NCBI RefSeq assembly: GCF_030272615.1
Contig: NC_081410.1
Span: 124,371,140 to 124,435,139, forward strand
Length of the DNA stretch: 64,000 nt
Source: Cryptomeria japonica
Taxonomy: Eukaryota > Streptophyta > Pinopsida > Cupressales > Cupressaceae
Direction of reading: 5' to 3'
Positions 11,324 to 22,516 of this stretch are shown piece by piece (within the stretch, counting starts at the first letter, position 1; each line of letters starts with the position of its first letter). The translations under genes and the position numbers were made by a program. The notes beneath the pieces were generated by a model. It saw nothing but the letters and a program-made list of their open reading frames with translations, had not been told where the DNA came from and ran no database searches.

Positions 11324-14033
11324 TTTGTTTGCAAGTTTATGTTTGAAGTTGATTGATGATGATGATGAGTTGTTTTGAGGAAAGATGGATGATTAGTGGA
11401 TTGTATGATATGTAGATCTCTAGCACTCTAAAGGTAGATGTAACCAGAATTCCTTCTTTGAATTGCTTGTTTGTTTTGATAAGTTTGGATGTGATAAGGT
11501 GTAGAGAAATCTGAGATGTGTTACAGATTTTGACTACCTAGCAATGAGAGGATTCACTCATGAACTAGTTTTAACCTGCGTAGATGTGTCTCTTAGGATG
11601 AGCTTATCCTAGATGTAGAAACAATCTAAAAGTGATGTGATGTGTTTGATTTCAAGCAATATCTAAAAAGGAATCTTGGGACAAGAACCTCTTAATGTTT
11701 TGAGAGTTGGGATGGATTGATGATGAAGTGATGATGTATGAGTGGGATGATGGATGAAAATGTTTTCAACTTTCAATAAAAACTTTGTGTCACAAATGGG
11801 ACAAACTCTTCTTCTTCCCTTTCAGACGTTGGTGGCACTTCTCGAGCTGTGTTGTAGGTGATACAGATGTTTGGGAAGAAATTGGGATTAATCTTTCCTC
11901 CTTGATTTTTGTGATAACTCAGAGCTCTATATTGCATAAAAGCTCTGTGGTTCAATGATTCTGAATCAAACTCGTTTGTTTTACCTTGAAGGTATAGACG
12001 CATGCGATGTAGAAAGACTCTATGGGAGACAAAGATTTGTCGATTGATATAGAAGAATTTCCTCCTTTTGATTAAAGCCTTTGAGCTTAGTGGTCTCCTT
12101 TTCAAGGTGATACTCTGATGACACTTCTTCTTTCGCAAGATGTGAAGAATGGTCATAAATTTTTGACTCTTTGTTTGTTTGCACTTTGTTTTTGGTATTT
12201 TTGGTTGTGTTGACAGATGTTGGATGAATACTTTGTTTTTGGGATTGATTTTCTGATTTTTCTTTGACAAGAAAACAAAGCAAGCACACAAACACAAGTT
12301 TGTAGCCTCAAAGGCACAAATGAGTATGGGTCTAGATCAACCCAATTCTTGGACTTGTTTTTGACCCTTCCTTTAGATGTATTTTAAGGTGTATTTCCAA
12401 AGCCTGAAGTCGGCTCAATTTGCTCTAGGTCTGTAAAACGAACACACTTCAAACACTCTTTATCCCTATGGTCAAATGGCCAGTTGTGATAAATTTAGCC
12501 CACATCTTGATATTTCTTCGACTTTGGTACTACATACCTTATGAATCCCGCCGTGGCAGGTAAGGATGTGATATACTAAGTCTTGCACGAGCATAACAAA
12601 TAGATGATCCCTATGATGGGGGAGTCACCACTTTTATCAAGCCACAAGTGACTTTTCAAAAAGCTATGTTTCTACTCAAGGAAATATGTATGGTGAGTAT
12701 CTTGGGAGCAAAACCATCTATGCTCTTGCACTAAATTATATCTCAAATATCCTCAATCAATAGAACAGGTGGGCTACTACTTAAAGGTGTTTAGTCATGT
12801 TCGATGTTTTTGGACATAAGTTCATTCTGCAGTGACTCACTTAAGAGCCTTGTAACTGGTGGTGGGGCCCATTTGTCCTTTCGGCCAGTTACACTGTAGG
12901 AACAGCTATACCCAAGGCTACAGCTTTCGCTCTCACCTGATTTCTATAGCGGCTCGAAGGATTTACCGCTCGAGGTCGTTCCCAAGAGTATCGATCCCTT
13001 GGCAGACCTCTCTTAAAAAGATAAAATTTGAGTGTTACTAACACTTTTCTCTTGCACCTAGGACCACGAGAGCCAAGGGAGAGGATAGTGTGTGTTAGAG
13101 GTAGGACCACTCGACCAACTCTTTGCACAAGTGTGCCAAGCACGAAAAACACTTGTTCTTTTTAATCTATCATTGCAATGTGATCTAACTATTTGGAGAT
13201 GTTGCTCCAACAATCATGGTGTTCTTTTTAATTTTCAAAGGCAATTGTTTGAGTAAACTAGAATTTGAAAATCCTGGTCAACTTAATGAAAAACACGTTT
13301 GCATGAAGTAAAATTGCTTTGAAAATGAGACAAGTTGATTGTGAATTTTATTTGCACCAAAAATGGAAGTGTGGATTGTGAGTTTTATCTTGATGCAAGA
13401 AATAAAATTTGCCTTGTTGATTTTAAGCACCAAAACGAAGTTTGTTTTCTAACTTGCAAAAAAAATAAAGTTGTTTTTGTATAAGTTTGTGGTTCTTTTT
13501 ACCTTTGAACAATGAAATTCTTTTTAAGAGCCCCAAACAAATGTGTGATTCTTTTTTAAAAGCCCAAATTTGAAATGTGAAGTTAATTTTAAACCAAAAT
13601 AAAAAGTGAATTCATTTTTAAAACCAACTTCAAAAACAAGTTAGTAAAAAATATAAATCTACTCTTTAATCTAATTTAAATCTGCACAAAAGAGAAAAAT
13701 AGTTAGTAAAATCCGCCTATTTGGTGGGCTTCTACAAGCCTAATTTTTTTTTTTTTTGGTTTTTTATTTTTTTTGGTTACAAAGTGATTTGTACAACGTT
13801 TTGTTACAATAGCGCTAGTCTGCGTTTGAACAGAGGCACTATTTAACACAAACGTACTAAAAGAAAGGGAAAGACAGAGAAGGGAAAAGCACTGATTCAA
13901 CAGGGTGAATAGCGCCAAAATAATGCCAAACGCACCAAAACAGTGTCAAAATCGCAACCTGTGTGACATTTTCAACATTCAAACATGTTATTGGTTAAAA
14001 AAAAAAAAAAAAAGTTGATCTTTTTGGTGTTTG
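11324..14033 (-). other. 5' leader of element 1
   Basis: 2.7 kb between the primer site and gag. I find no recognisable protein; the longest minus-strand frame (11773-12297, 174 codons) has no known motif and a composition like its surroundings. T and A homopolymer runs occur at about 13744-13775 and 13999-14014. Some Tat-group elements carry an extra ORF in this position; I cannot support one here. Confidence 0.6.
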
Positions 14034-14053
14034 GATTCACGTCGGGTTCACCA
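14034..14053 (-). other. Primer binding site of element 1, complementary to tRNA-Trp
   Basis: On the plus strand this reads like the 3' end of a tRNA ending in GGGTTCACCA. From memory of the plant tRNA-Trp sequence, all 20 bases match its T-arm, acceptor 3' strand and CCA. On the minus strand the site begins TGGTGAACCCGACG, two bases inside the LTR end. The same 18 bases occur in element 3 at 47866-47883. Confidence 0.85.
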
Positions 14054-14055
14054 AA

Positions 14056-15874
14056 TGATGCTCTGCAAAAAGGATTAGAAAACCTGTTTGATGGCAACAC
14101 ACACAAGAGCACAAGAAACAAACGTTAGTGTTAGCAACAAAAGATTATCCTAAACAGGCATATCAAGAGAGATATTAAGCATGAAATAGAAAGCATATAA
14201 ACATAAAATGAAATAGCTAATCAAGATGCTCATAGTTGCTCCTCCCTTGTTCCTCTCCTCTCCAAGTCCCAAATGAGTGTAGCTCTCAGCAGCTTTTTGC
14301 ACTATGGATGCTTATGGAGGATTGAGATTTAATACTAAGCTTCAAATATGAAATGAAAAGCTAAATACTATGCTAGAGTAGATAGTGATGCTATGAAAAA
14401 GCTCTATGCTAATGCCAGTATAACAACAATACTCTAAAATGCTTCCCTTTTTGCTTGAGGAGAAGGGTTCTATTTATAGAAGAAATAGGGAAATGAAGGG
14501 TTAAGATTGAGAAATCTTAACAAGGGTTAGGATTGAAAGTTGGGGATCCATGTGCACAATTGGCACCAATAAAATGGTGACAAGTTTCAACATAGGATTG
14601 GGTTGAGAGAAGAGGTTGGAGGCATTAAAGGCCTGAGAAGACCTCATGGTTATCTAGAAGGTAAGGGTCAAGTCTAAATTAAGATTACCCATTGGATTAA
14701 GAGTTAATCCAAGGATAAACCTTTGTGCAAATGTTTAAGAGATAATCATGGTCAAAGCATTAATGGCCTGATGAGACCTTTGGGTTGGGTAGAGGTTGAG
14801 TCAAAACAAATGTTTTAACCATGTGGGAGGGTTGAATTAACCATTAATGGTTATTGGAGACTTTGGGGATTAAGTGGTTGAAGGTTGGAAGCTTTCAAAG
14901 GTTATCCAAGACTTTGAGGGTTAATTTGTTGAACACACAAAGCATTAATTGCTTTTCAAAGACTTTGGAGTCTTTGAGAAGTGACTCCAATTTGCTTAGG
15001 AATGTGACAATATTTAGGGGATGGATTAGGCTAATTAGGAAGGGTTTAGAAGAATTTAGAAGGGGTTTAGGCATACAAGTGGATTTTGTAGGAAAATGCA
15101 AGTGGGAGAAATTTTGGTATTTTCAATTAAAATAAAATCATTTATTTCAATTAAATGGTGTAAGTTGAATTTGGATAAATATTTAAATAAATATTAATTT
15201 ATTTAAATGAGAAAAAGAAGATAAAGCATTTAAAATGCTTGAAGACTTTGAGGGAAACCATTAAAGGCTTGAAGACTTTAAGGAAAACCATTAAAGTCTT
15301 AAGAAGACTATAGAAGGAAGCCATCAAGTTTGAAGACTTTAAAGCCATCAAGTTTGACTACTTTAAGGGAAACCATTAAAGGTTTCAAGTGGGTGAGGAT
15401 AAATAGGATTTTAAATAAATAATTTATTTAAAATAGTTGTGCAACTTGCTTTTGTAGGAAAATACAAGTGGGTGGAGGATAAAGGTGATTTAAATAAATT
15501 ATTTATTTAAAATAATTGTGCAACTTGCATTTGTAGGAAAATGCAAGTGGGTGGAGGATAAAGGTGATTTAAATAAATGATTTATTTATTTAAATGTGAG
15601 AGGTGGGATTTTGGGGGAATTTAAATAAATATTAATTTATTTAAATGTGAGAGAAGATTTAATTAAATAAATATGATTTATTTATTTAATTAATGGTCTA
15701 AATTTGGTTAAGTGAATTAAATCAAATAAATTGAATAATTTATTTAATTAATAGGAGAATAGGGTTAAGATGAATTAATTAAATATTAATTTAATTAATT
15801 ATTAATTGATGGTTAAATAATCAAATAAATACTAAGTATTCATTTAATTAAGTGGACAGATTTATGTGACTACA
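14056..15874 (-). repeat. 5' LTR of element 1, full length
   Basis: About 1.82 kb, TG...CA on both strands. The right end (minus-strand start TGTAGTCACA) is exact. The left end is 14056 or 14059, because TGATG allows two TG starts and the other LTR is cut before this point. Contents match the 3' LTR at offset 14283. Confidence 0.9.
14471..14478 (-). promoter_or_regulatory. TATA box in the 5' LTR of element 1
   Basis: Minus-strand TATAAATA in the context TTCTATAAATAGAACCC, about 1.4 kb into the LTR and about 400 bp before the primer site. That is a sensible place for the U3/R boundary. The copy in the 3' LTR is at 188-195. Confidence 0.65.
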
Positions 15875-18075
15875 ATCACCATCATGGTTCTCTTGCTTTG
15901 ATAACCTCAAGAATGATATTGTATGCAATTTCTAGATTTGATTGTGTGAGAATTTTTAACCATCAAAGTTTTGAATCACACTTTGATCCATCATCAGGAT
16001 GCAAGAGAGCTCAAGGAGTTGTAAGATAGATAGTTGTACACCAAGGCTTCAATATAAAAAAGGGTTAGGGGAGAGAGAAAGGGGTGAACAAAAGGACCAA
16101 GGGAAACAAAAGGCTACTAAAATAACAAAAATAGAACCCCTCATATATAAAAATTAATTCCAAAAATAATGCCCTACTCACTCATTTTTATAATAAACCT
16201 ACAATATAAATAAAAGAACAAACAAAATATAAGATAAAATTAATAAAGAACAACAAAACAAAATTACATATATATAACAAAACTTAATGCACTTTCTTAT
16301 ATTAAAAAAGAAACAAAAATTAAAAAAATTAATAGAAAAGTGAAAAGGAAACCATAGAAAAAGAGAGAGAGAGGGGGGGGGGGGGGGAACACCTAAATAA
16401 ATAGCTGAAAATTAGTAGCCAATTGACTATTTTATTAATGCTTATATTTATATTAAATTAAAAAAATAAAAAAACAAAAGTAAAAGGAAAGGGACTTGAG
16501 AACAAAAATGATATTATATGTACTCAAAGAGAAAGGGAGAGATAAAAAAAAATCTAAAAAATGAACTTAATATATGATGCAATATACAATTTTATTAATT
16601 ATTAAATATAAATTAACCTAAGCAACATAAAAAAAGAAGAGAAAAATATAAATGAGAGGACCTAGTGGAAAGGTGGCAAAAAGGAGAGGGGAGGAGGGCA
16701 AAAGGAGACCTCAACGAGGGGGGCGGGCTAGGGGAGAACCTAAATGAGAGGACCTAGAGAAGAGGTGGCTAAGAGAGGGAGGAGAATGAATGGGGGCCAC
16801 AACTAAGGGACTAGGAAGAGAAGGTCAAGACGGGGAATGATGGAGGTTTCTAAGGATAAATAATAATGGATGCTAAGAAACACTTGAGCCCCACCCTTCA
16901 TCACAATTGAATTCACATTCTTATCATTCATAGTTGACTTCATTATAGAGGTGTTTGTTGAGGTTGATTTTCCCTAATCTATCCTTACATCCTTGGGTAG
17001 TCATTATCATAATGAGTTATTCCACACAAAAAATCTACTTAATGGTCCTCACTGAATTTTATTCCTTAGAGGATCATTCTCATTTCATTGGGTAATGATA
17101 TAGAATTATCGATATAAGATAACTTTTGTTAGAACCATCTATGCAATTACTTGATTTTAAAACACTATTCAAATTTCAAATTGCAAGTGGTTTACTTTTT
17201 GAAGAGTTCATTCTTTGGTTCTTGAGGATTTGATTTCACCTAAAATTTTATTTCTTTTTTGAAAGAATTATTCTTCTTATTGTTAAAAAATTACTTGCTG
17301 CAACTAAAGCTTATAATTTTCGCTCTCTTTTGAAGATTTTTCTAGCACTTCATCATATTTTCAAGATCATATGTATCTACCATTGCAACAACATTGATAT
17401 TGAACCCTAACAACAAATTCCTTGTTTTAATCCTCTCATATATCTTATATATTGGCACATAAAATAATAATTTTACAAACTTGTCCCTTTATTGTTGTAA
17501 TATCAAAGAACCTTGTCGAAGGCAATAAAATTATGTCACAAGGTTGACCTAGAGAACATGTAAGGTATTTTAAACACCTCAAGCCTTTTGATACTAAAAT
17601 TTTGATAGTTACTAGATCAATTTTGTAGGTGCAAAGACATATAGTGGTTCCAAATGTGACCCCAACTCCCAAACTTGATTCTCCATAAACAAAATATTTT
17701 GGTTATAAGATAAATGATAGTCAATGATACTTTATTCCAAATCTCAAGACATCATACTTAGCAAATCTAGATTAATACTTGAATAATTAATTACTATAAG
17801 ATTAAGCATTCTAATCTTCATATTTACTTCCCTAAAATAAGATGAATTAATTGTTATATATTTTAATATTCAACTATTTTTAATTAAGTTATATATATTA
17901 AAATTATCAATATTATTTTTAATTAATTTATTTAAAAATTAAAACATTAAAAGTTATTTTTAATTGAATAAAAGAAAAAATTTCATGCATGAAATATTAT
18001 AAATTAAAAACTTAAAATGAAATAAATATGAAAAATGATTTTCAAAAGTACATCAGAGTTATCAATCCTTTTGAT
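15875..18075. other. AT-rich spacer between element 1 and the TNL gene
   Basis: No supported gene. It contains a GA run followed by 15 consecutive G (16373-16387), purine-rich stretches with a repeated aaatgagaggacctag (about 16651 and 16741), and a segment at 17566-17745 that recurs at 61650-61845. A 75-codon frame at 17445-17672 overlaps that repeat and is not credible as a gene. Confidence 0.6.
17566..17745 (+). repeat. Dispersed repeat, copy A
   Basis: Diverged copy of 61650-61845 on the same strand. Shared blocks include ctcaagccttttgatact, tagttactaga and aaatattttggttata, followed by aaatgatagtcaa. No coding sense; probably a piece of an unrecognised element. Confidence 0.75.
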
Positions 18076-21000
18076 TTATACATATAATTGATTGACAATT
18101 CTTTTCATTAAAATTAAAGCTTTCTCTTCTTCCCCTTTATTCACTATGGCCTTAAACCCCTTCTTTATGTTGATGTTATATATACTAATACCCTCACTAT
18201 TGTGGTGGGGGAGTAACACTGTAATCATCCTTTCAACTCCATCGTAGATCTCTATAGATCCAAGAAAAGCATATATAGTGATTGCATTTGATGAGCTGCT
18301 CATGTACAATGAAATATATTCTCCTGTCTCAATCTCAACAAGTGCTTGGATGCCGGTCACCTCAGAAAACAAATTTACATCCAATCTAGACGATGTTGCA
18401 TCCACTGCCTTCCCTATTAAAATGGTTTGATGTGATGGCAGCCTCTGATACAAATAAAATGTCAACATAAAACATTAAATAATTAATAAAAATATTGGAA
18501 AAGTAAGAATACAATTTTCAGAACACACAACTAAGAGGTAGTACCCAAAATTCTTTTCCCCCATCGAAGACATAATAAAAAATCGCCGACTTCACTTTTC
18601 ACAAAAAAATTAACTTGCTCTCCACTGAAAATCAATTTGTTTGCATTGAGAAAAAGCAGTATTACCTTGAGTCCATAAATGCAATTCTGTACCCATGCCC
18701 ATCCTTTGCGAGACACTTCAATTATCAGACTTTCCAATCCATGCCACTCTTCAAAACCTTCTACACTCTGCAACTGATAACATTTCTTAACCGTGAATTT
18801 CTGCAGATGACGTTGACGTGCAAGGGTCGGCAACGATTTCAACCCTCGGCAGTAGCTTACATTTAACTCACGAAGCCCTGTCAAAGAAGACAACCCTGAT
18901 ATTGTTTCCAAATTGGGACAATGCTCCACCTCGAGAGACTGAAGCCCTGTCAAAGAAGATAACCTTGACATCGTTTCCAATTCATCACATCCCTCCATGT
19001 GAAGAGTATTCAGTCTCTCTAGATGCTTTAAGTCCATTTCTTCTAGATTCGACATCCATTCAACACTCAATGATCGAAGTCTGGGACAAATCTCTCCACT
19101 AATTACCAACTTTGACATATTATCTAATCCCTTAAACTCTATGGTTTCAAGGCTAGTGGCACAACTGCCTGTAGAAGCCTCCAAACTAAAAACATCTAAG
19201 TTCTCGGACTCGAACTGGGACTCGATCTCGGACTCGGACTCGAACTTGCCGTCGGTGTTGGTCTCCAAATGCAATGATCTAAGATTACTAAGTCTTTTAA
19301 TCGATTCTGAGAGGGATGTTATATCAGTGTTCTCTAAAGATTCGAATATTGTTAATTCTTCCAAATGACTGAACATTCCTATTAAATCTGGAATCTTTTG
19401 CGAGGGGCAGTACTCTATCGACAACTTTCTCAACTCGAAACTGGCCTGACATTCACAGTTACTCTCAAAAAATTAATTAATTGTCAGAAGTAAACAACCT
19501 TCGACCAAACAAGTATACTAATTTCTGATATGACTTATTACAAGCAAAGAATGGCGAAATACCTGGATATTGGTCTGCAACTGTTGATGAAAACTGCTCC
19601 ACAATTCTTTCACGCCCCAAACAGATAAATAATGCAATTTTCGTGGATTCAATTTTCGTAGAGGAATGCATGAAGGAATTTCTTTTAATTCTTCAATCCG
19701 AAGCCCCAGGAGGTCAGTCTTAGCAGAATCATTTGAGTTCCCCATAAAATAATGAATTCTAGTCTACAGGGATGAATCGTAGATTATATTGAAACACCTG
19801 ACCTTTGTTTCTGCTAGGATTTTTTTAAATCCTTTTGCTTCCTACATATAAGGATCAGGATTAAATGTGTGGTTAGCTCGGAATTTTTTTTATAAAACCA
19901 CATAAATTGAAATGTCTTTTCAAAAGCTTTCTATAATTTTCGTTTAAATATTTTAAAGAAGCAGCATACCATAGATCTAAGAATTTGTGGTCTCCACAGA
20001 CGAGGAGGGCCCAAGTCATCTGCCATTTGTCTTCCCAGATCGCGGAGGTGATCGTGCATTTGAAATTCATCCCATTTAATTTCAACTAGGGACTTATCCT
20101 GTAAGGTTTGAAGTCCATGCTCAGCGCTCCAACCGAACGCGTTCCAAATTGTTATAGCCACGCTTTTCGGATTATAGTGGGAGCCAATCTTATTGAAAAA
20201 GCAAGCAATATCTATAAATATCTGTTTCTCCTCCTGGTCCAGACCATCAAAAATAATTTTTAGCCTTTCCAATATATCCTTAGGCTGGATTTTCTTAACT
20301 TTTTCCAATTCTAACTCCCAATAATACTCTTTCCTACCATAAAGATGGGCGCCCAAAACTTTGAGTGAGAGGGGCAGACCTCCACAAAAATGCACGAACC
20401 TTTGAACCAATTGCTCATATTCAATTGGAGGATCCTGTCCCCGGGAAGCATGGCTACAGAAGAGATCTTTGGCTTGATCCCTGCTCATTTCCTTCATCTT
20501 ATAACAGATATTTGCATCTGTTAACATACTTTGGTCGCGTGTAGTAATAATTACTAGGCTACTAGAGCCGAGCATACCTTGAGGTAAGAGGGCATCTAAC
20601 TGATCTAAATGATCGATATCATCCAGGGCTATAAGAAAATGCAAATGTCTTGCTCTTCCCAAGCGATCCTTCAGCTCTCCAATTCCATGGTGCACACTGC
20701 CGATCTTTAAATCTTCAATCTTTAAAAGATCTTTCAAGAGCTGACTTTGCAAGTGGTGTAGTTCACCTCTTGCATGTGATTCTCTGACATCAGAGAGAAA
20801 AGATGATGCATGGTAGCCTGAACTCTTCCTGTTAAATAATTATTTTGCGAGGGTGGTCTTGCCAGAGCCCCCAAGTCCATAGATCCCTTCTATCGTCACC
20901 TTGTCCATAGTTTTGGGTTTCCTGTGCCTCCTCTCTAAACAGGTTTCAAAATCTTCGACAAGTTCACCAAGTCCAATTGGATATTTTGCAACATCCAACA

Positions 21001-21657
21001 GTATTCTATTTTTTCTTTCTTGCACTACTTGTAGCACACGAGACACAATATTTCCACACAAATTGCTGAAATCCAAAACCAAAAAATCCTTTCAGAAAGT
21101 CATCCTAACCTAAGGTAAAATAAATGTCACAAACTGGAGAAAAAGGGAAAACAAGAGGAATAGTAATTTTACTCTTGATGCTGGCTAAGCTCATAACCAG
21201 ATATGTCTGCAGCGGATTTGAGGGCCCTTCTCCATTCATCCAACTTATCAGGATACCTGCCTCTCCTTTCATAATAAGAAAATGCCTCAGCATATTGTGA
21301 TTTCTCGTTCTCGATGTGACGTAGCTCCCACGGCTGGACATTGTAGAAGACAGGAATGAAGAGGGCATCAGTTTGTTGTAACATAAGAACAAGCTCGTCT
21401 AAACACCAAGAGGACTCTGCATATCCTTGGGAAAAAATGGCAATCTGCACAAAAGATGAGCAAATGGCATTGCGAAGGGCAAAAGGAATAGAATCCCCCA
21501 CTTGTATCTCTGGACGGTCTAGAAATGCCTGGCACCCTCTTTCCCTAAGAAGGTGATACAAGTGTTTAGCAAGGGTTTCCTTGACATCAGGGCCTTGGTG
21601 GCTGATGAATGCATCATATAGTTTAGGAGATGCAATCACTGAAGAGGAGGAAGCCAT
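18076..21657 (-). pseudogene. TIR-NBS-LRR (TNL) resistance-type gene with one in-frame stop
   Basis: Five exons with GT-AG borders fit one frame: 21657-21173, 21065-19970, 19763-19563, 19445-18666, 18444-18076 (2931 bp, 977 codons with the stop). Exon 1 is a TIR domain (YDAFISHQGPDVKETL; SSWCLDEL holds the Glu expected of TIR NADases). Exon 2 is the NB-ARC: P-loop GLGGSGKTTLAK (Lys about 231), kinase-2 FLIALDDID, RNBS-B VIITTRD, GLPL motif CGGLPLSL, FIDIACFF and QMHDHLRDLG. Exons 3-4 are leucine-rich repeats; exon 5 is a post-LRR tail of about 120 residues I cannot assign. The frame is open throughout except for TAA at 20842-20840 (codon 237), immediately after LAK; 29 in-frame codons then lead into the rest of the NB-ARC. 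TNLs sense pathogen effectors and trigger immunity. The break would leave a TIR plus P-loop protein of 236 residues, so this is either a pseudogene or a TIR-only gene. Start chosen at MASSSS; an upstream Met at 21849 adds 64 residues of unlike sequence. Confidence 0.88.
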
Positions 21658-22516
21658 GAATGCAACGCAGGAATGAAACTGAGGAAGCAGAGTTACCAGC
21701 TGGATTTGATGGAATGAATTTAAAGAAACGTGTAAGTAAATGCCAAAGGTTACCAGCTGTACCCCACCAAGGCAAGGAATATTCCGGTGCAAACGACAAT
21801 AGCAAAGGGTGAGGGTCACCAGCTGTCCCAAAGGCAAAATAATTTCCAAGCGACAAGTGGAGGATGCATCTTCCTTGAAATTTAAAAAATGAAAGATGTC
21901 GTCTAATCATTCAAGAGCAAAAGCTTTTATTTGATCCATTCCAAATATCACGACACCGTTTGAATACGATGCAAGATAATTTAATATTTCTGGTCTTCGA
22001 TTTTCATTATCTTTTGTATGTCGTTTTTTCTTTCGGCTTTGGTTTTCTCGGCTTCCGCTTTCAACCGACAAAGCCGGCCTCCTGTCGTTTTATCTTTCAT
22101 TTTTTCAATCACCAAATTTCTCAGCAATTTCTCGATATTGGGAGCCCACATTTTGGCCTCCTCGATGTATATCGTATTTTACACTCCAAAACCAGGACAA
22201 TATACCCTACCTGCGAGGAAAAAGCTAAGAGTATCGTTTAATATTTTTTATTTTTTATTTTTATAAATTTTAATATATTTTTATCGTTCATGGGTATCGT
22301 GTTATGCAGCGAAATGCCTAAACTATATGAAAGTCCCGTCAGAATTTATTACAAATTCTTTGTCGATTCGATCTGATTGTTGGGACACGTGGCTTGCATT
22401 ATCCAATCCACTTCCACCAATAATCATGTACATCTTCTTTGTAGGGGAAGTGAGATACTGAAAATGATTTTACTGATGTCCATGAGACTGATGAGTCTAT
22501 GGGACCAAGAAAATCA
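21658..22516. other. Upstream region of the TNL gene
   Basis: No supported gene. It should hold the TNL promoter, but I see no convincing TATA box. The motif accagctg occurs three times just upstream of the start (about 21696, 21755 and 21819), inside a frame that stays open to the TNL start. Confidence 0.45.

Larger units (their letters stand above)
1..15874 (-). mobile_element. Element 1: Tat-lineage Ty3/gypsy LTR retrotransposon, nearly complete
   Basis: Reading on the minus strand the order is 5' LTR (15874 down to about 14056), tRNA-Trp-type primer site, a 2.7 kb leader, a single gag-pol ORF, a 2.4 kb 3' region, a polypurine tract and the 3' LTR, which the window edge cuts. Both LTRs begin TGTAGTCACA on the minus strand. 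Over the 1591 bp that can be compared at a constant offset of 14283 I found one difference, A at 1123 versus G at 15406, so the insertion is young. The dual RNase H domains in the ORF place it in the Tat group (Tat/Ogre/Retand type). The base after the right LTR starts atcac; the matching target duplication on the left lies outside the window. Confidence 0.95.

Noticed and set aside
14034-14053. A tRNA gene fragment
   Set aside because: The tRNA-like 3' end is next to an LTR end and is complementary to the tRNA on the element's sense strand, so it is a primer site. The rest of a tRNA is absent.
20752-20842. An extra intron hiding the TNL stop codon
   Set aside because: AACAG|G downstream could act as an acceptor, but there is no matching donor before TAA that keeps the P-loop. 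The sequence after the stop continues in the same frame with the expected residues.
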